DNA from: Actinomycetota bacterium
GTDB taxonomy: Bacteria; Actinomycetota; Acidimicrobiia; Acidimicrobiales; Ilumatobacteraceae
Direction: 5' to 3'
DNA length: 52,851 bases
Assembly: GCA_009704985.1 (NCBI GenBank)
Contig: WLDE01000004.1
Span: 1-52,851 of the forward strand
Below, piece after piece: positions 40,610 to 49,933 of this stretch. Position 1 is the first letter of the stretch. Each line of letters begins with the position of its first letter. A program made the translations under genes and the position numbers. The notes beneath the pieces are model-generated. The model ran no database searches. It was not told where the DNA came from and saw only the letters and a program-made list of their open reading frames with translations.

Positions 40610-41620
40610 ATGGGAACCGTGAGCGGTGGTGTGCGCCGGGCCGTCGACGTGGCGCTGGAGGTCCCGGTCGTCACGAGCTTCACCCGCATCGGCGCGGACG
40701 TCCGGTCGCGCGTCGAGGGCTGGCGCGTGCCCGCACCGGGGTCGCTCACCGGTCGGTCGATGGTGGTGACCGGGGGGACGTCCGGCATCGGCCGCGCGAC
40801 GGCGGCCGCGCTCGCCGGTGCGGGTGCTCACGTGGTGATCACCGGCCGCGACGCCCGCCGCACCAACGAGGTCGCCCGGGTGCTGTCGGCCGAGACCGGC
40901 GGCGCCGTGCACGCCGAGCACGCCGACATGGGCGACCTCGACGCGGTGCGCGACCTCGCCGAGCGGCTGCAGGCCCGCCTCGACCGCCTCGACGTGCTGG
41001 TGCACAACGCCGGTGCGCTCACCGCCGACCGGCGCGTGTCGCCGCAGGGCCACGAGCTCACGGTGGCGAGTCAGGTGTACGGACCCTTCCTGCTCACCAC
41101 ACTGCTGCTGCCGCTGCTCGAGCGCCCCGAGCGCGGGCGCGTGCTCACCGTCGCCTCGGGCGGCATGTACGCGGCCGGGCTCGAGGTCGAGCACCTCGAG
41201 ATGGACGAGCGCGGCTACCGGGGGGCCGAGCAGTACGCCCGGGCCAAGCGGGCGCAGGTGACGCTGAACGAGATGTGGGCCGAGCGGTACCGGGCCCGGT
41301 GCGGGAACGACCGCGTGGTGTTCCACGCGATGCACCCGGGCTGGGCCGACACGCCCGGTGTGGCGTCGTCGTTGCCCGTGTTCCGCCGCGTGGTCGGTCC
41401 GCTGCTGCGCACCGCCGACCAGGGCGCCGACACCCTCGTGTGGCTGGCCGCCGACGACGAGGCGCTGCGGTCGTCGGGCGGGTTCTGGCTCGACCGCCGC
41501 CGTCGGTCGCTGCACCGGCTGCCGACGACGGCTCGCACCGACACCGCCGGCCGGCGCGACGCGCTCTGGCGGCTCGTCGTCGAACGTGGCGGTGCGGTCG
41601 ATCCGACCGTGACAAGCTGA
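40610..41620 (+). CDS. Short-chain dehydrogenase/reductase (DHRS12/retinol-dehydrogenase-like)
   Basis: 336 residues from ATG 40610. An N-terminal extension of about 45 residues precedes the Rossmann motif VVTGGTSGIGRATAAALAGAGAHVVITGR. Then come HNAGAL, the catalytic Ser in TVASGGMYAAGL and the YARAK motif (Tyr and Lys four residues apart, EQYARAKRAQV), followed by HPGWADTPGV. The SGGMY spacing and an extended C-terminus resemble the DHRS12 group. Substrate unknown. The gene lies upstream of a dioxygenase with five bases between, so they form an operon. Confidence 0.9.
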   Translation: MGTVSGGVRRAVDVALEVPVVTSFTRIGADVRSRVEGWRVPAPGSLTGRSMVVTGGTSGIGRATAAALAGAGAHVVITGRDARRTNEVARVLSAETGGAVHAEHADMGDLDAVRDLAERLQARLDRLDVLVHNAGALTADRRVSPQGHELTVASQVYGPFLLTTLLLPLLERPERGRVLTVASGGMYAAGLEVEHLEMDERGYRGAEQYARAKRAQVTLNEMWAERYRARCGNDRVVFHAMHPGWADTPGVASSLPVFRRVVGPLLRTADQGADTLVWLAADDEALRSSGGFWLDRRRRSLHRLPTTARTDTAGRRDALWRLVVERGGAVDPTVTS

Positions 41621-41625
41621 GGTCC

Positions 41626-42525
41626 ATGTCGGACCTCGCAGCCCGCTTCGTCGATCAAGGGTTCCTGGTGGTGCACGACCTGGTCGATGCTGCGGCACGG
41701 CGAGAGATCGTCGCCGACACCGCCCGCTTCGCCCGCGGTGACTACCCGGTGGTGAACCCGCCGGAGCTTCCCGAGGGGGCCGACGACGACACCGCCACCC
41801 ACCACGTCCTGGCCGTGCACTTCCCGCACTGGGTGAGTCCGGTCGCGCAGCGGATGGTGGCGCACCCCGGTCTGGTGGAGGTGCTCACGCAGATCACCGG
41901 AGCGCACCTGCCGCACTGGGACGGCTCGGTGAAGGCGTGCCAGTCGATGTTGTTCGTGAAGGGTCCGGGCATGCCGGGCCAGGCGTGGCACCAGGACGAG
42001 CGCTACATCCCCACCCGCGACCGCTCGCTCGTGGGCGCGTGGGTGGCGATCGACGACGCCACGGTCGACAACGGTTGCCTGTGGGTGGTGCCGGGGTCGC
42101 ACCGCAACGGCTACCTGTACCCCACGCGGGTGCACGACGACCCGGACGAGTACGACTCGTCCGACCAGGCCCACGGCTTCGACGAGTCCGACGGGGTGCC
42201 CGTCGAGGTGCCCGCCGGGTCGGTCGTGTTCTTCAACGGCTACCTGCTGCACAAGTCGCTGAAGAACCGCACGGACGGCTTCCGTCGCGCCCTGGTGAAC
42301 CACTACCTGAACGCGTGGTCGCTGCTGCCGTGGCACACGCAGGGACCCGTCCCCGGGCTGTCGATCCCGACGCTCGACAACCGGATGGTCGTGCCGCTCG
42401 GCCACGACCCGTACGCGTGGAAGGGCCTCGCCCCGTCGCCGGAGACCTGCTTCCTCCGCCCGCTGCCCGGTCAGGCGTGGCCGTCGCTCGACGGCCGCGA
42501 CGACGTCGGTGTGGCCACCGCCTGA
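41626..42525 (+). CDS. Phytanoyl-CoA dioxygenase family (Fe(II)/2-oxoglutarate) protein
   Basis: 299 residues from ATG 41626. Iron ligands are visible as AWHQDERYIP (His and Asp of HxD) and NGYLLHKSLKN (second His), with the 2-oxoglutarate Arg in DGFRRALVNHY. The N-terminal FVDQGFLVVHDLVDAAARREI and the segment GCLWVVPGSHRNG are family hallmarks. It hydroxylates an aliphatic substrate. Coupled to the SDR; a hydroxylation-then-oxidation pathway is plausible but unproven. Confidence 0.93.
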   Translation: MSDLAARFVDQGFLVVHDLVDAAARREIVADTARFARGDYPVVNPPELPEGADDDTATHHVLAVHFPHWVSPVAQRMVAHPGLVEVLTQITGAHLPHWDGSVKACQSMLFVKGPGMPGQAWHQDERYIPTRDRSLVGAWVAIDDATVDNGCLWVVPGSHRNGYLYPTRVHDDPDEYDSSDQAHGFDESDGVPVEVPAGSVVFFNGYLLHKSLKNRTDGFRRALVNHYLNAWSLLPWHTQGPVPGLSIPTLDNRMVVPLGHDPYAWKGLAPSPETCFLRPLPGQAWPSLDGRDDVGVATA

Positions 42526-42574
42526 CGCGGCCGAGCCCTCCGGCAGCGGGGGAACGGGCGACCGCTCGTGCGGC

Positions 42575-43474
42575 TCAGGCGTACAGCTCGAAGAGCTGAC
42601 CGATGGCGTGCAGTTGGCCGCCGCTCGTGCTCGACATCACGGCGATCGGCAACACGCCGATGTCGAACCACGACTCGAGTTGGTCGCGCACCTCGGTCGG
42701 TGAGCCCGAGATCGTGCAGTCGTCGAGCCACCGGTCGGTCATGAGCCCCGGCAGCGCGTCGCGGTCGCCCGCCGCGAGCGCGGCCTCGATGGCGGTCATC
42801 TCCTCCGCGTAGCCCGCCTGCTTCCAGTAGTTGCGGTAGTTCGGCAGCACCACGTAGCCGCCGAGCGTGCGACGGTGGATCGCACGCGCCGCGTCGCGGT
42901 CCGCGTCGATCACGGTCGGCACCATGTTCCCGAGGAAGAACCCGTCGCGCATCGACCCGGCGATGCGGCCCACCTGTGTCGGCGTGTGCGAGCGCGACGC
43001 GTTCGCCCAGATCGCGCCGTCGGCGACCTCGACCGCGAGGTCGAGCATCTTGTCGCGCAGGGTGGCCAGGAGGATCGGCGGCAGCGCACCCGACGCACGC
43101 TCGGTGGCGCGAATGCCCTCGACGTAGGCGCGCATGTCGCCGAGCGGTCGACCGGTGTCGATGCCGAGCCGGTCCATCGCCGGTGCGTGGCTCACGCCCA
43201 ACCCGAGCCGGAAACGGCCGCCGCTCACCTCGGCCAGGTGCCCGGCGGTGATCGCGACCTCGGCGTGGTGCGAGTGGTAGATCGGCTGGATGCTCGTCCA
43301 GAACGGGATCTCGTGGGTGACGTGGGCGAGCGAACCGCACAGGGCGAGGTTGCCGTGCACGCCGGGGCTGGCGAGACCGGCGAACCCGCGCCGGTCCGCC
43401 TCGGCGGCCACCTCCAGCAGCGCGTTCCGCTTGGTGGGGGTGCCGATGACGCTGAGTGCGGGGAGGCGGGTCAC
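42575..43474 (-). CDS. LLM-class F420/FMN-dependent oxidoreductase
   Basis: 299 residues from GTG 43474, chosen because it gives VTRLPALSVIGTPTKRNALLEVAAEADRRGF, the usual opening strand and helix of luciferase-like monooxygenases. Other hallmarks are LAHVTHEIPFWTSIQPIYHSHHAEVAITAGHLAEVSGGRFRLGLGVSH and PILLATLRDKMLDLAVEVADGAIWANAS. These are typical of F420-dependent LLM proteins in actinobacteria, consistent with npdG in the same window. It is divergent from pimA and convergent with the dioxygenase gene. Confidence 0.9.
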   Translation of the reverse strand: MTRLPALSVIGTPTKRNALLEVAAEADRRGFAGLASPGVHGNLALCGSLAHVTHEIPFWTSIQPIYHSHHAEVAITAGHLAEVSGGRFRLGLGVSHAPAMDRLGIDTGRPLGDMRAYVEGIRATERASGALPPILLATLRDKMLDLAVEVADGAIWANASRSHTPTQVGRIAGSMRDGFFLGNMVPTVIDADRDAARAIHRRTLGGYVVLPNYRNYWKQAGYAEEMTAIEAALAAGDRDALPGLMTDRWLDDCTISGSPTEVRDQLESWFDIGVLPIAVMSSTSGGQLHAIGQLFELYA

Positions 43475-43529
43475 GGCCGCACCGTAGCGGCGGGTCGTCG
43501 TGCCCACCGTGGCGAGGTACCGTGACCGG

Positions 43530-44723
43530 ATGGCCGGCTCCACCGACGCGACCTCGCGCGGCCTGCTGCGCGTGGGCATGGTGTGCCCCTACAGCCTGTC
43601 GGTGCCCGGCGGCGTGCAGGCACAGGTGATGGGCCTCAGCCGCGAGTTGCGCCGGATGGGCATCGAGGTGCGCGTGCTCGCACCGTGCGACGGCCCGCCG
43701 CCGGCCACGTTCGTCACCCCGCTCGGCGACAGCCTGCCCACCAGCGCGAACGGATCGATCGCGCCGCTCGCCCCCGACCCGTCGTGCCAGCTCCGAACCA
43801 TCCGAGCGCTCACCGAGGAGGAGTTCGACGTCCTGCACCTGCACGAGCCGTTCACCCCCGGCCCGACGCAGACCGCCACGCTGCTCCACACGGCGCCGAT
43901 CATCGCCACGTTCCACTCGGCGGGGGAGAGCGCGGCGTACAAGTACCTGCGCCGGCCCGTGCTCGCAGCGAGCCACCGCCTGGCCCACCGGGTGGCGGTG
44001 TCCAAGGACGCGATGGAGTTGGTGCACCGCTACATCGGTGGTGAGTACGAGATCCTCTTCAACGGTGTCGAGCTCGAGCAGTACCGGGAGGCCTCGCCGC
44101 ACCCGAGCGAGGGCCCGACGATCTTCTTCCTCGGCCGGCACGAGGAGCGCAAGGGCCTCGACGTGCTCCTCGCGGCGATGGAGCAGCTGCCCGCGGACGT
44201 GCGTCTGTGGGTGGCCGGCACCGGCCCGGACACGGCGCGGCTGAAGGCGCAGTACGCCCACGACGCACGCATCGAGTGGCTCGGTCGCGTCACCGACGCC
44301 GACAAGGTCGCGCGGCTGAAGGGCGCCACGGTCTTCTGTGCTCCGTCGCTCCACGGCGAGTCGTTCGGGGTGGTGCTGATCGAGGCGATGGCGGCCGACA
44401 CGGCGATCGTCGCGAGCGGCCTCGACGGCTACCGCAACGTCGCGACCGACGGGGTGGATGCGGTGCTCGTGGAGCCCGGTGACGTGTCCGCGCTGGCGGA
44501 CGCGCTCAAGCGCGTGCTGTACGACGCGGACCTCCGGGCCCGCCTGGTCGCCGCCGGCGGACCGCGTGCCGACGAGTTCTCGATGCGCCGCCTGGCCGAG
44601 CTCTACGCGGCCCACTACCACCGCATCGCCGCGGACCGGGCCGAGCGCCGCCGGCTGCTCGACGAGGCGCAGGACCGCCGTCGCGTCTCTCGTATGCTGG
44701 CCCGAGCCCTCGGTCGACGCTGA
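43530..44723 (+). CDS. pimA: GT4 glycosyltransferase, probable phosphatidylinositol mannosyltransferase PimA
   Basis: 397 residues from ATG 43530. It has the GT-B layout: N-terminal RVGMVCPYSLSVPGGVQAQVMGLSRELRRMGIEVRVLAP, the DVLHLHEPFTPGPTQTATLL acceptor region, GEYEILFNGVELEQYRE, FFLGRHEERKGLDVLLAAM, and the nucleotide-sugar motif HGESFGVVLIEAMAADTAIVAS (E-x7-E). The PGGVQ and HLHEPFTP patterns are those of PimA, which puts mannose on phosphatidylinositol at the inner membrane face. Its usual neighbours pgsA and patA lie 20.7 kb upstream, beyond the satellite and accessory genes. Confidence 0.88.
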   Translation: MAGSTDATSRGLLRVGMVCPYSLSVPGGVQAQVMGLSRELRRMGIEVRVLAPCDGPPPATFVTPLGDSLPTSANGSIAPLAPDPSCQLRTIRALTEEEFDVLHLHEPFTPGPTQTATLLHTAPIIATFHSAGESAAYKYLRRPVLAASHRLAHRVAVSKDAMELVHRYIGGEYEILFNGVELEQYREASPHPSEGPTIFFLGRHEERKGLDVLLAAMEQLPADVRLWVAGTGPDTARLKAQYAHDARIEWLGRVTDADKVARLKGATVFCAPSLHGESFGVVLIEAMAADTAIVASGLDGYRNVATDGVDAVLVEPGDVSALADALKRVLYDADLRARLVAAGGPRADEFSMRRLAELYAAHYHRIAADRAERRRLLDEAQDRRRVSRMLARALGRR

Positions 44724-44753
44724 CCGGGATCCGCTGGAGAAAGGACGGGGTCC

Positions 44754-45302
44754 ATGGAGTGGGTGATCCTCGCCATCGTCGTCGTGCTGGTGATCGTCGC
44801 GATCGTCACGTACAACGGGCTCATCCGGAGCCGCAACCAGATCGAGAACGCCTGGTCGCAGATCGACGTCCAGCTGAAGCGGCGCATCGACCTCATCCCC
44901 AACCTCGTCGAGACGGTGAAGGGCTACGCGGCACACGAGAAGGACACGCTCGACGCCGTCATCAACGCCCGCAACGCGGCGATGAGCGCTCCCACCGATC
45001 CGCACTCGCAGGCGGCGGCCGACAACCAGGTGGCCGGAGCGCTGCGCCAGCTGTTCGCCCTGTCGGAGGCCTACCCCGACCTGAAGGCCAACCAGAACTT
45101 CCTGGCCCTGCAGGAGGAGTTGAGCGCCACCGAGGGCCGGGTCGCCTACGCGCGGCAGTTCTACAACGACTCCGTCCTGAACTACAACAACAAGATCCAG
45201 GCGTTCCCGACGGTGATCTTCGCCAGCATGCTGAAGTTCGAGAAGCGCGAGTACTTCGAGGCCGACGAGGCAGCGCGCGAGGTGCCGAAGATCGGGTTCT
45301 GA
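44754..45302 (+). CDS. lemA: LemA family protein
   Basis: 182 residues. A short periplasmic N-terminus and one membrane segment (VILAIVVVLVIVAIVTY) precede a helical cytoplasmic or extracytoplasmic domain with the family signature YNGLIRSRNQIENAWSQIDVQLKRRIDLIPNLVETVKGYAAHEKDTL and YNDSVLNYNNKIQAFP. GAGAAAGGA lies upstream. LemA and HtpX-type proteases are often neighbours, as here (73 bp), suggesting membrane-protein quality control; this is inference. Confidence 0.94.
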   Translation: MEWVILAIVVVLVIVAIVTYNGLIRSRNQIENAWSQIDVQLKRRIDLIPNLVETVKGYAAHEKDTLDAVINARNAAMSAPTDPHSQAAADNQVAGALRQLFALSEAYPDLKANQNFLALQEELSATEGRVAYARQFYNDSVLNYNNKIQAFPTVIFASMLKFEKREYFEADEAAREVPKIGF

Positions 45303-45375
45303 CCCGGGTCCGCACCCCACTCGTGCGAGGGGTGCCGCTGGTGTCCGTGGTCGCGCCGTTACCCTGTCGGGCGTC

Positions 45376-46281
45376 ATGTTCGAACTCATCCGTGCGAACC
45401 GCCGCCGCAGCGTCCTGCTCGTGGCCGGCTTCGTCGCCTTCCTCGCCCTCGTCGGCGCGGCCATCGGGGCGCTCACCGGCTACGGGCTGTGGGGCACGCT
45501 GATCGCGCTGGTCCTGTCCGGCGCCATCGCCTTCGCCTCCTACTGGAAGGCCGACGCCATCGCCCTCGCGGTGAGCCGCGCCAAGCCGGCCGATCCCGAG
45601 CAGTACCAGCGGCTCCACAACCTCGTCGAGGGGTTGTGCATCGCGAGCGGCCTGCCAAAGCCGCGCATCTACGTGGTCGACGACCCTGCCCCCAACGCCT
45701 TCGCGACCGGCCGCAACCCCCGCCACGCCGCCATCGCGGTCACCTCCGGCCTGCTCGAGAAGCTCAATCGCGTGGAGCTGGAGGGCGTGCTCGCCCACGA
45801 GCTGTCGCACATCCGCAACTACGACATCCTCGTGTCCACGCTCGCCGTCACCCTCGTCGGTGCGGTCGCGATCCTCACCGACACGGCCATCCGGCTGATG
45901 TGGTGGAACGGCGGCCGCGTGCCCCGCGAGGGCGACCGCGACAACGGCAACAACCCGCTCGCGCTCATCGGCTTCGCGTTGCTGATCCTCGCGCCCATCA
46001 TCGCCAAGGCGATGCAGGCCACGATCAGCCGCCAACGCGAGACCCTCGCGGACGTGAGCGCCTGCCAGATGACGCGGTACCCGCCGGGGCTGATCTCGGC
46101 GCTCGAGAAGCTGCGCGACGACACCACGGTCACCCACTCCGCCTCCACGGCCACGGCCCACCTCTGGATCGAGCAGCCGATGTCCGGTGTGGGCGACCGC
46201 GGCAAGCTCGGCGGCATCCACCGCATGTTCGACACCCACCCCCCGCTCGATGAGCGCATCGCCCTGCTGAGGGAGCTCTGA
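45376..46281 (+). CDS. htpX: HtpX-like M48 zinc metalloprotease
   Basis: 301 residues. The N-terminus has two membrane segments (SVLLVAGFVAFLALVGAAIGALTGY, LWGTLIALVLSGAIAFASYW). Zinc motif HELSH is in LEGVLAHELSHIRNYDILVST (about residues 138-150), followed by two further hydrophobic segments and RQRETLADVSACQMTRYP, whose glutamate is the third ligand. It degrades damaged membrane proteins. The C-terminal GIHRMFDTHPPLDERIALL is characteristic. DUF3048 gene follows by five bases. Confidence 0.95.
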   Translation: MFELIRANRRRSVLLVAGFVAFLALVGAAIGALTGYGLWGTLIALVLSGAIAFASYWKADAIALAVSRAKPADPEQYQRLHNLVEGLCIASGLPKPRIYVVDDPAPNAFATGRNPRHAAIAVTSGLLEKLNRVELEGVLAHELSHIRNYDILVSTLAVTLVGAVAILTDTAIRLMWWNGGRVPREGDRDNGNNPLALIGFALLILAPIIAKAMQATISRQRETLADVSACQMTRYPPGLISALEKLRDDTTVTHSASTATAHLWIEQPMSGVGDRGKLGGIHRMFDTHPPLDERIALLREL

Positions 46282-46286
46282 TCCAC

Positions 46287-47447
46287 GTGCTGCACCGCAC
46301 CCCCCGCACCCCCCGCACCACTCGTTCGCACCCCGTGCACGGAGTCCGGCGCCGCCCGGTCCGTTCGCTCGCGCTCCTCGCCGCCGGTGGCCTGATCGTC
46401 GCCGCGTGCGGTGGAGGTGGCGGCGACGAGGAGTCGGCGGTCACCACCACCGAGGCGCCGGCGCCCACCACCACCGAGGCCGCCGTCACGTCCACCACGT
46501 CGGCACCCACCACCACCGCTACGGCCGACACCGACACGCCCACCACGGTCGCCGAGGCCGGCCCCACGTTCGCGCTGACCGGGTTGCCGCTCACCGACGA
46601 GGCCCTCGCCGCGCGTCCGGCGCTCGTCGCGAAGATCGACAACCACCCGCAGGCGCGGCCGCAGTTCGGGCTGAACCGGGCCGACATCGTGTTCGAGGAG
46701 AACGTGGAGAACCTCACCCGGTTCGCCGCCGTGTTCCACTCGCAGGACCCCGGCCGCATCGGCCCGATCCGCTCGGGTCGCACCCAGGACGTCGACCTGC
46801 TCGGCTCGTTCAGCGAGCCGCTGTTCGTGTGGAGCGGCGGCAACCCCGCCGTCACCCGCGCGATCAACGACAGCGACCTGGTGGGCCTCAGCCCGAGCAC
46901 CACCCGCAACGTCGGGTTCTTCCGCGACCAGCGCCCGGGTGTCGACCGCGAGCACACGCTGTTCGGCACCACCACCGAGTTCTGGATGAACTTCACCCCG
47001 ATCTTCAACCCTCCGCCCACGCCGCAGTTCGAGTACCGGGCGCCCGACGAGGCGTTCAACGGCGAGCAGGCGAGCGGTGTGGAGCTGGAGATGGACGGCC
47101 TCGACGTGCGCTGGACGTGGGACCGCGACAACGCCGCGTACCTGCGCGAGCAGGACGGCGAGCCGCACTTCGACGACCTCGGTCAGGTGAACACGCAGAA
47201 CGTGGTGGTGCTCGAGGTGGAGTACCGCCCGAGCCCGGCCGATTCGCGCAGCCCCGAGGCGCAGACCATCGGCACCGGCACCGCCTACGTGTTCACGGGT
47301 GGCGCGCTCATCCGCGGCACGTGGACCCGCGACGACCGCACGCAGCCGTTCACGCTCACCGACGAGAACGGTTCCGTGATCGCGCTCACCCCCGGTCGCA
47401 CGTGGGTCGAGCTGCCCCGCATCGGCAACACCACGCCGCTGACCTGA
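46287..47447 (+). CDS. DUF3048 (YerB-type) lipoprotein
   Basis: 386 residues from GTG 46287. The signal peptide ends in a lipobox (LIVAAC), so it is predicted to be lipidated and anchored outside. A Thr/Glu-rich linker of about 50 residues follows. The DUF3048 domain has LTGLPLTDEALAARPALVAKIDNHPQARPQFGLNRADIVFEENVENLTRFAAVFHSQ and IGPIRSGRTQDVDL. It may act in the envelope with the preceding protease, but function of the family is not established. Confidence 0.92.
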   Translation: MLHRTPRTPRTTRSHPVHGVRRRPVRSLALLAAGGLIVAACGGGGGDEESAVTTTEAPAPTTTEAAVTSTTSAPTTTATADTDTPTTVAEAGPTFALTGLPLTDEALAARPALVAKIDNHPQARPQFGLNRADIVFEENVENLTRFAAVFHSQDPGRIGPIRSGRTQDVDLLGSFSEPLFVWSGGNPAVTRAINDSDLVGLSPSTTRNVGFFRDQRPGVDREHTLFGTTTEFWMNFTPIFNPPPTPQFEYRAPDEAFNGEQASGVELEMDGLDVRWTWDRDNAAYLREQDGEPHFDDLGQVNTQNVVVLEVEYRPSPADSRSPEAQTIGTGTAYVFTGGALIRGTWTRDDRTQPFTLTDENGSVIALTPGRTWVELPRIGNTTPLT

Positions 47448-47477
47448 CGCCCCCGCCCGGGGGGAGCGGTGCGATCA

Positions 47478-47493
47478 GTGTCACTCGTGACAC
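47478..47493 (+). promoter_or_regulatory. Palindrome upstream of pdxS
   Basis: GTGTCAC-TC-GTGACAC is perfectly symmetrical, 51 bp before the pdxS start and 30 bp after the DUF3048 gene. A preceding GC-rich hairpin-like CCCCCGCCCGGGGGG (about 47449-47465) could end transcription. Operator for a pdxST regulator is possible. Confidence 0.5.
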
Positions 47494-47544
47494 CCGTTCC
47501 GACCGGCGAATGAACAGTGGGTGGCCGTGGGGGCGGGAGGTACG

Positions 47545-48456
<912 letters not shown>

Positions 48457-48503
48457 CCGGACCCTCACGAGCATGACGCGTTCGTCGGCGGAGCGGCCCC
48501 CAG

Positions 48504-49160
48504 GTGGACGATCACGTGTCGTCCCCGTCGCGCCCCGACACCGGCAGCGCTGATCCCACCGGCACCACGCCGGTCGTCGGCGTGCTCGCGCTGCAGGGTG
48601 CCTTCCAGGCCCACCAGGCGGTGCTCGACCGCCTCGGTGCCCGCACGCGCCAGGTGCGCACCCCCGCCGATCTGGCCGGTGTCGACGCGCTGGTGATGCC
48701 GGGTGGCGAGAGCACCACGATGTCTCGTCTGCTGCACACCGCCGAGCTGTTCGACCCGCTCGCCGAGCGACTCGCGGCGGGCATGCCGGTGTTCGGCACG
48801 TGCGCCGGCATGATCCTGCTCGCCGCCGAGGTGCTCGACGGCCGCCCCGACCAGCGCAGCTTCGCCGCGATCGACATCGCCGTGCGGCGCAACGGCTACG
48901 GCCGCCAGATCGACAGCTTCGAGCACGAGGTCGACGTCGACGGCCTCGACGCGCCGTTCCACGTCGTGTTCATCCGGGCACCGAAGGTCGAGCGCACCGG
49001 CCCGGGGGTGGAGGTGCTCGCACGGCACGACGGCGTGCCGGTTCTGGCACGGCAGGGCCGCGTGCTCGTCGCGTCGTTCCACCCCGAGCTCACCGACGAC
49101 GACCGGCTGCACGCGATGTTCCTCGCCATGGTGCCCCCGTCCGCAGCGCGAGCTGCCTGA
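48504..49160 (+). CDS. pdxT: Pyridoxal 5'-phosphate synthase, glutaminase subunit
   Basis: 218 residues from GTG 48504 (the first 20 residues form an extension before VVGVLALQGAFQAHQ, so a later start cannot be excluded). Class I glutaminase with MPGGESTTMSRLL, the nucleophile Cys in FGTCAGMILLA, IRAPKVERTG and the His-Glu pair in ASFHPELTDDDRLH. It supplies ammonia to PdxS. yebC follows 32 bp later. Confidence 0.96.
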   Translation: MDDHVSSPSRPDTGSADPTGTTPVVGVLALQGAFQAHQAVLDRLGARTRQVRTPADLAGVDALVMPGGESTTMSRLLHTAELFDPLAERLAAGMPVFGTCAGMILLAAEVLDGRPDQRSFAAIDIAVRRNGYGRQIDSFEHEVDVDGLDAPFHVVFIRAPKVERTGPGVEVLARHDGVPVLARQGRVLVASFHPELTDDDRLHAMFLAMVPPSAARAA

Positions 49161-49192
49161 ACCCGTCCACCCGACCACTCACGGAGTCAACG

Positions 49193-49933
49193 ATGTCCGG
49201 TCATTCCAAATGGGCCACGATCAAGCACAAGAAGGGCGCCGCGGACGCGAAGCGCGCCAAGGTGTTCGCCAAGATCGCCCGGCAGCTGGAGGTCGCGGCT
49301 CGCGACGGCGGCGGTGACCCGGCCTCGAACGCCACGCTGCGCACCTTCGTGCTCAAGGCCAAGGCCGCGCAGATGAACAACGACCTGATCGACCGCGCCA
49401 TCAAGCGCGGCACCGGTCAGACCGACGGCGGCAACTACGAGACGATCATGTACGAGGGCTACGCCCCCGGCGGCGTGGGCCTGCTCATCGAGGTGCTCAC
49501 CGACAACCGCAACCGCACCAGTGCCGATGTCCGCAACATCTTCTCGAAGCTCGGCGGGTCGATGGCCGAGCCCGGTGCGGTCGGCTGGCAGTTCAGCCGC
49601 AAGGGGGTGATCATGGCCACCGGTGCCGAGGACGACGTGATGATGGCGGCTCTCGAGGCCGGCGCCGAGGACGTCGCCGCCGACGGCGAGGGGTTCCGCA
49701 TCACCTGCAACCCGAGCGACGTCTACGACGTGCGCGACGCGCTCGAGACCGCCGGTGTCACGGTGGTGTCGGCCGAGTCGACCATGGTGTCGTCGACGGT
49801 CATCGAGGTGACCGACCCCGAGGACGCTCGCAAGGTGCTCCGCATCGTCGACGCGCTCGAGGACAACGACGACGTCCAGGACGTGTTCGGCAACTTCGAC
49901 ATCAGCGACGAGCTCATGGAAGCGGTCGGCTGA
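49193..49933 (+). CDS. yebC: YebC/PmpR-family transcriptional or translational regulator
   Basis: 246 residues. The N-terminus MSGHSKWATIKHKKGAADAKRAKVFAKIARQLEVAARDGGGDP is the invariant family opening. YEGYAPGGVGLLIEVLTDNRNRTSADVRNIFSKLGGSMAEPGAVGWQFSRKGVI follows. Recent work ascribes relief of ribosome stalling at poly-proline to this family; earlier work ascribed transcription control. It lies before ruvCAB as in many bacteria, here with bcp between them. Confidence 0.97.
   Translation: MSGHSKWATIKHKKGAADAKRAKVFAKIARQLEVAARDGGGDPASNATLRTFVLKAKAAQMNNDLIDRAIKRGTGQTDGGNYETIMYEGYAPGGVGLLIEVLTDNRNRTSADVRNIFSKLGGSMAEPGAVGWQFSRKGVIMATGAEDDVMMAALEAGAEDVAADGEGFRITCNPSDVYDVRDALETAGVTVVSAESTMVSSTVIEVTDPEDARKVLRIVDALEDNDDVQDVFGNFDISDELMEAVG

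Noticed and set aside
42471..45476. A 1001-codon minus-strand frame over pimA and lemA
   Set aside because: Low-complexity Arg/Gly/Val translation; genuine genes on both strands explain the region.
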